From the NCBI RefSeq assembly GCF_003390885.1, contig NZ_QMEL01000005.1, positions 1 through 64,000 on the forward strand: a stretch of 64,000 bases of DNA. Reading direction: 5' to 3'. The stretch comes from Pelagibacterium sediminicola (GTDB lineage: Bacteria > Pseudomonadota > Alphaproteobacteria > Rhizobiales > Devosiaceae). Below the pieces are notes generated by a model, which was not told where the DNA came from, made no database searches, and saw only the letters and a program-made list of their open reading frames with translations. This document shows, piece after piece, positions 62,246-64,000 of the stretch (positions are counted from its first letter, which is position 1; each line of letters begins with the position of its first letter). The position numbers and the translations under genes are program-made.

Positions 62246-64000
62246 ATGCAAATAGAGCGGCGCTTTACCACGGCAGGCCAGGACGCCTACGCGGGTATCG
62301 AATTCAAGAGTGCAACGAGCGAAATCCGCAACCCGGACGGGTCCGTGGTGTTCCGACTCGAGGATATTGCCGTGCCCGCGGCCTGGAGCCAGGTCGCCGC
62401 TGACATCATCGCGCAGAAATATTTCCGCAAGGCGGGCGTTGCGAGGGCTTTGAAAAAGATTGAGGAGAACGACGTTCCCTCATGGCTCTGGCGCTCGGTT
62501 CCCGACGAAAAGGCGCTCGCCAAGCTCCCCGAGGCAGAGCGCTACGGTTCGGAGACCGATTCCCGGCAGGTCTTCAGCCGTCTCGCCGGCACCTGGACCT
62601 ATTGGGGCTGGAAGGGCGGCTATTTCTCCTCCGAGGACGACGCGCGCGCCTTTTACGACGAGCTGTGCTACATGCTCGCCACCCAGCGCTGCGCGCCCAA
62701 TTCCCCGCAATGGTTCAACACGGGCCTGCATTGGGCCTATGGCATCGACGGCCCCGGCCAGGGCCATTTCTATGTCGACCCCTTCACCCACAAGCTGGTG
62801 CAGTCCAAATCCGCATACGAGCATCCCCAGCCGCATGCGTGCTTCATCCAGTCCGTGGACGATGACCTCGTCAACGAGAACGGCATCATGGACCTGTGGG
62901 TCCGCGAGGCGCGCCTGTTCAAGTACGGTTCGGGCACCGGCACCAATTTCTCGGCCCTGCGCGGCTCGGGCGAAAAGCTCTCGGGCGGCGGCAAGTCCTC
63001 TGGTCTTATGTCGTTCCTCAAGATCGGCGACCGGGCTGCGGGCGCCATCAAATCGGGCGGCACCACGCGCCGCGCGGCCAAGATGGTGGTGATCGATATC
63101 GATCACCCCGATATCGAGGAATATATCAACTGGAAGGTCAAGGAAGAGCAGAAGGTGGCCGCGCTCGTCACGGGCTCCAAGGTCGTCTCCAAGCATCTGA
63201 AACTCATCATGAAGGCCGCCGTCAATTGCGAAGGCAATGGCGACGACTGCTTCGATGTCACGAGGAACCCGGCGCTCAAGCGCGAGGTCAAGGCCGCCAA
63301 GAAAGCCCTGGTGCCGGAGAACTACATCTTCCGCGTCATCCAGTTCGCGAAACAGGGCTACACCGACATCGAATTCCCCATCTACGACACCGATTGGGAT
63401 AGCGAAGCCTATCTCACCGTTTCGGGCCAGAACTCGAACAACTCGGTGCGCGTGACCGACCAATTCCTCAAGGCCGTCGAGGACGATGGCGAGTGGAACC
63501 TGACCGCGCGCCAGGACGGGCGGGTAACGAAAACCCTCAAGGCCCGCGACCTCTGGGAATCGGTGGGCTACGCCGCATGGGCCTGCGCCGATCCCGGCAT
63601 CCAGTACCATTCGACCATCAACGACTGGCACACCTGCCCCGAGGCCGGCCCGATCGTCGCCTCCAACCCGTGTTCGGAATATATGTTCCTCGACGACACG
63701 GCCTGTAACCTGGCTTCGATCAACCTCCTGACCTTTAGGGGCAAGGACGGCAAGTTCGACATCGAAGGTTACGAGCACACCGTGCGGCTGTGGACGCTGG
63801 TGCTGGAAGTCTCGGTGATGATGGCGCAGTTCCCCTCGCGCGCCATTGCCGAACGCTCCTACCTCTACCGCACGCTGGGCCTTGGATACGCCAATATCGG
63901 CGGTCTGCTGATGACCTCGGGCATCCCCTATGACAGCGACGAAGGCCGCGCCATCGCCGGTGCGCTGACCGCGATCCTTTCGGGCATTTCCTACGCCACC
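62246..64000 (+). CDS. nrdJ: Adenosylcobalamin-dependent (class II) ribonucleotide reductase, N-terminal part
   Basis: The frame is open from ATG 62246 to the window end (585 codons) with no stop, so the gene continues outside. It starts MQIERRFTTAGQDAYAGIEF. It contains CAPNSPQWFNTGLHWAYGI, PQPHACFIQSVDDDLV and RLFKYGSGTGTNFSALRGSG. GGTTRRAAKMVVIDIDHPDI and the active-site region NPCSEYMFLDDTACNLASINL follow. These are typical of alphaproteobacterial vitamin B12-dependent NrdJ, which reduces ribonucleotides to deoxyribonucleotides without oxygen. Start chosen with AGAAGG just upstream. Tandem NrdR boxes precede it. Confidence 0.95.
   Translation, partial: MQIERRFTTAGQDAYAGIEFKSATSEIRNPDGSVVFRLEDIAVPAAWSQVAADIIAQKYFRKAGVARALKKIEENDVPSWLWRSVPDEKALAKLPEAERYGSETDSRQVFSRLAGTWTYWGWKGGYFSSEDDARAFYDELCYMLATQRCAPNSPQWFNTGLHWAYGIDGPGQGHFYVDPFTHKLVQSKSAYEHPQPHACFIQSVDDDLVNENGIMDLWVREARLFKYGSGTGTNFSALRGSGEKLSGGGKSSGLMSFLKIGDRAAGAIKSGGTTRRAAKMVVIDIDHPDIEEYINWKVKEEQKVAALVTGSKVVSKHLKLIMKAAVNCEGNGDDCFDVTRNPALKREVKAAKKALVPENYIFRVIQFAKQGYTDIEFPIYDTDWDSEAYLTVSGQNSNNSVRVTDQFLKAVEDDGEWNLTARQDGRVTKTLKARDLWESVGYAAWACADPGIQYHSTINDWHTCPEAGPIVASNPCSEYMFLDDTACNLASINLLTFRGKDGKFDIEGYEHTVRLWTLVLEVSVMMAQFPSRAIAERSYLYRTLGLGYANIGGLLMTSGIPYDSDEGRAIAGALTAILSGISYAT

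Overview
This window is a GC-rich bacterial chromosome segment carrying mostly housekeeping genes in short same-strand runs. The gene set and order (popZ-tolC-pcm, clpP-clpX-lon-hup, tRNA-Leu-tig, glnB-glnA, a seven-gene suf operon, prfB-mrcA-amiC-rne, aroQ-accB-accC-aat with an NDUFA12-type complex I accessory gene) point to an alphaproteobacterium of the order Hyphomicrobiales (Rhizobiales). My best guess is a Devosiaceae member such as Devosia or Pelagibacterium, inferred from protein character and not proven.

Layout. 1-114: end of an IS630-type transposase. 244-3226: popZ, tolC and a pcm-like methyltransferase, minus strand. 3434-8632: oligopeptide-type ABC importer (binding protein, two permeases, fused double ATPase). 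8892-11089: small unknown protein, tRNA-Asp, arfB, two membrane proteins, tRNA-Val. 11264-17137: protein quality-control block hup, lon, small exported protein, clpX, clpP, with heat-shock-like promoters before lon and clpP. 17459-22725: nnr, tig, tRNA-Leu, then glnB-glnA behind a sigma-54 promoter. 22902-29162: sulfotransferase, parE, RhlE-type helicase, diguanylate cyclase. 29420-36180: the suf Fe-S operon with an Irr-like iron-control box upstream. 36453-44953: alpha/beta hydrolase, tyrS, a large AsmA-like protein, a Bcp-type peroxidase, an M23 peptidase and a pirin. 45229-53684: prfB (with a programmed frameshift), mrcA, amiC, rne. 53932-61737: aminotransferase, DsbA-like protein, a small-gene cluster with a toxin-antitoxin pair, aroQ-accB-accC-aat, DUF2155 and NDUFA12 genes. 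62246-64000: start of a class II (B12-dependent) ribonucleotide reductase behind tandem NrdR boxes.

The most informative content beyond the genes is regulatory: a prfB +1 frameshift site, a sigma-54/NtrC control region at glnB, an Irr box at suf, a NrdR box pair at nrdJ, and sigma-32-like promoters at clpP and lon. At least three families of intergenic palindromic repeats are also present. Family A is about 120-180 bp with outer arms CCCCTCA/TGAGGGG, family B is a related pair in opposite orientation, and family C forms a perfect 35-bp inverted repeat.

I saw no CRISPR array, prophage, integrase or obviously new defence system. The nearest things to accessory DNA are the IS630 end, the DUF2087/SnoaL/toxin-antitoxin insertion at 56276-57590, and a strongly AT-rich patch at 55201-55300. 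Start sites were chosen from Shine-Dalgarno spacing and family conservation, so several differ from the longest reading frame.
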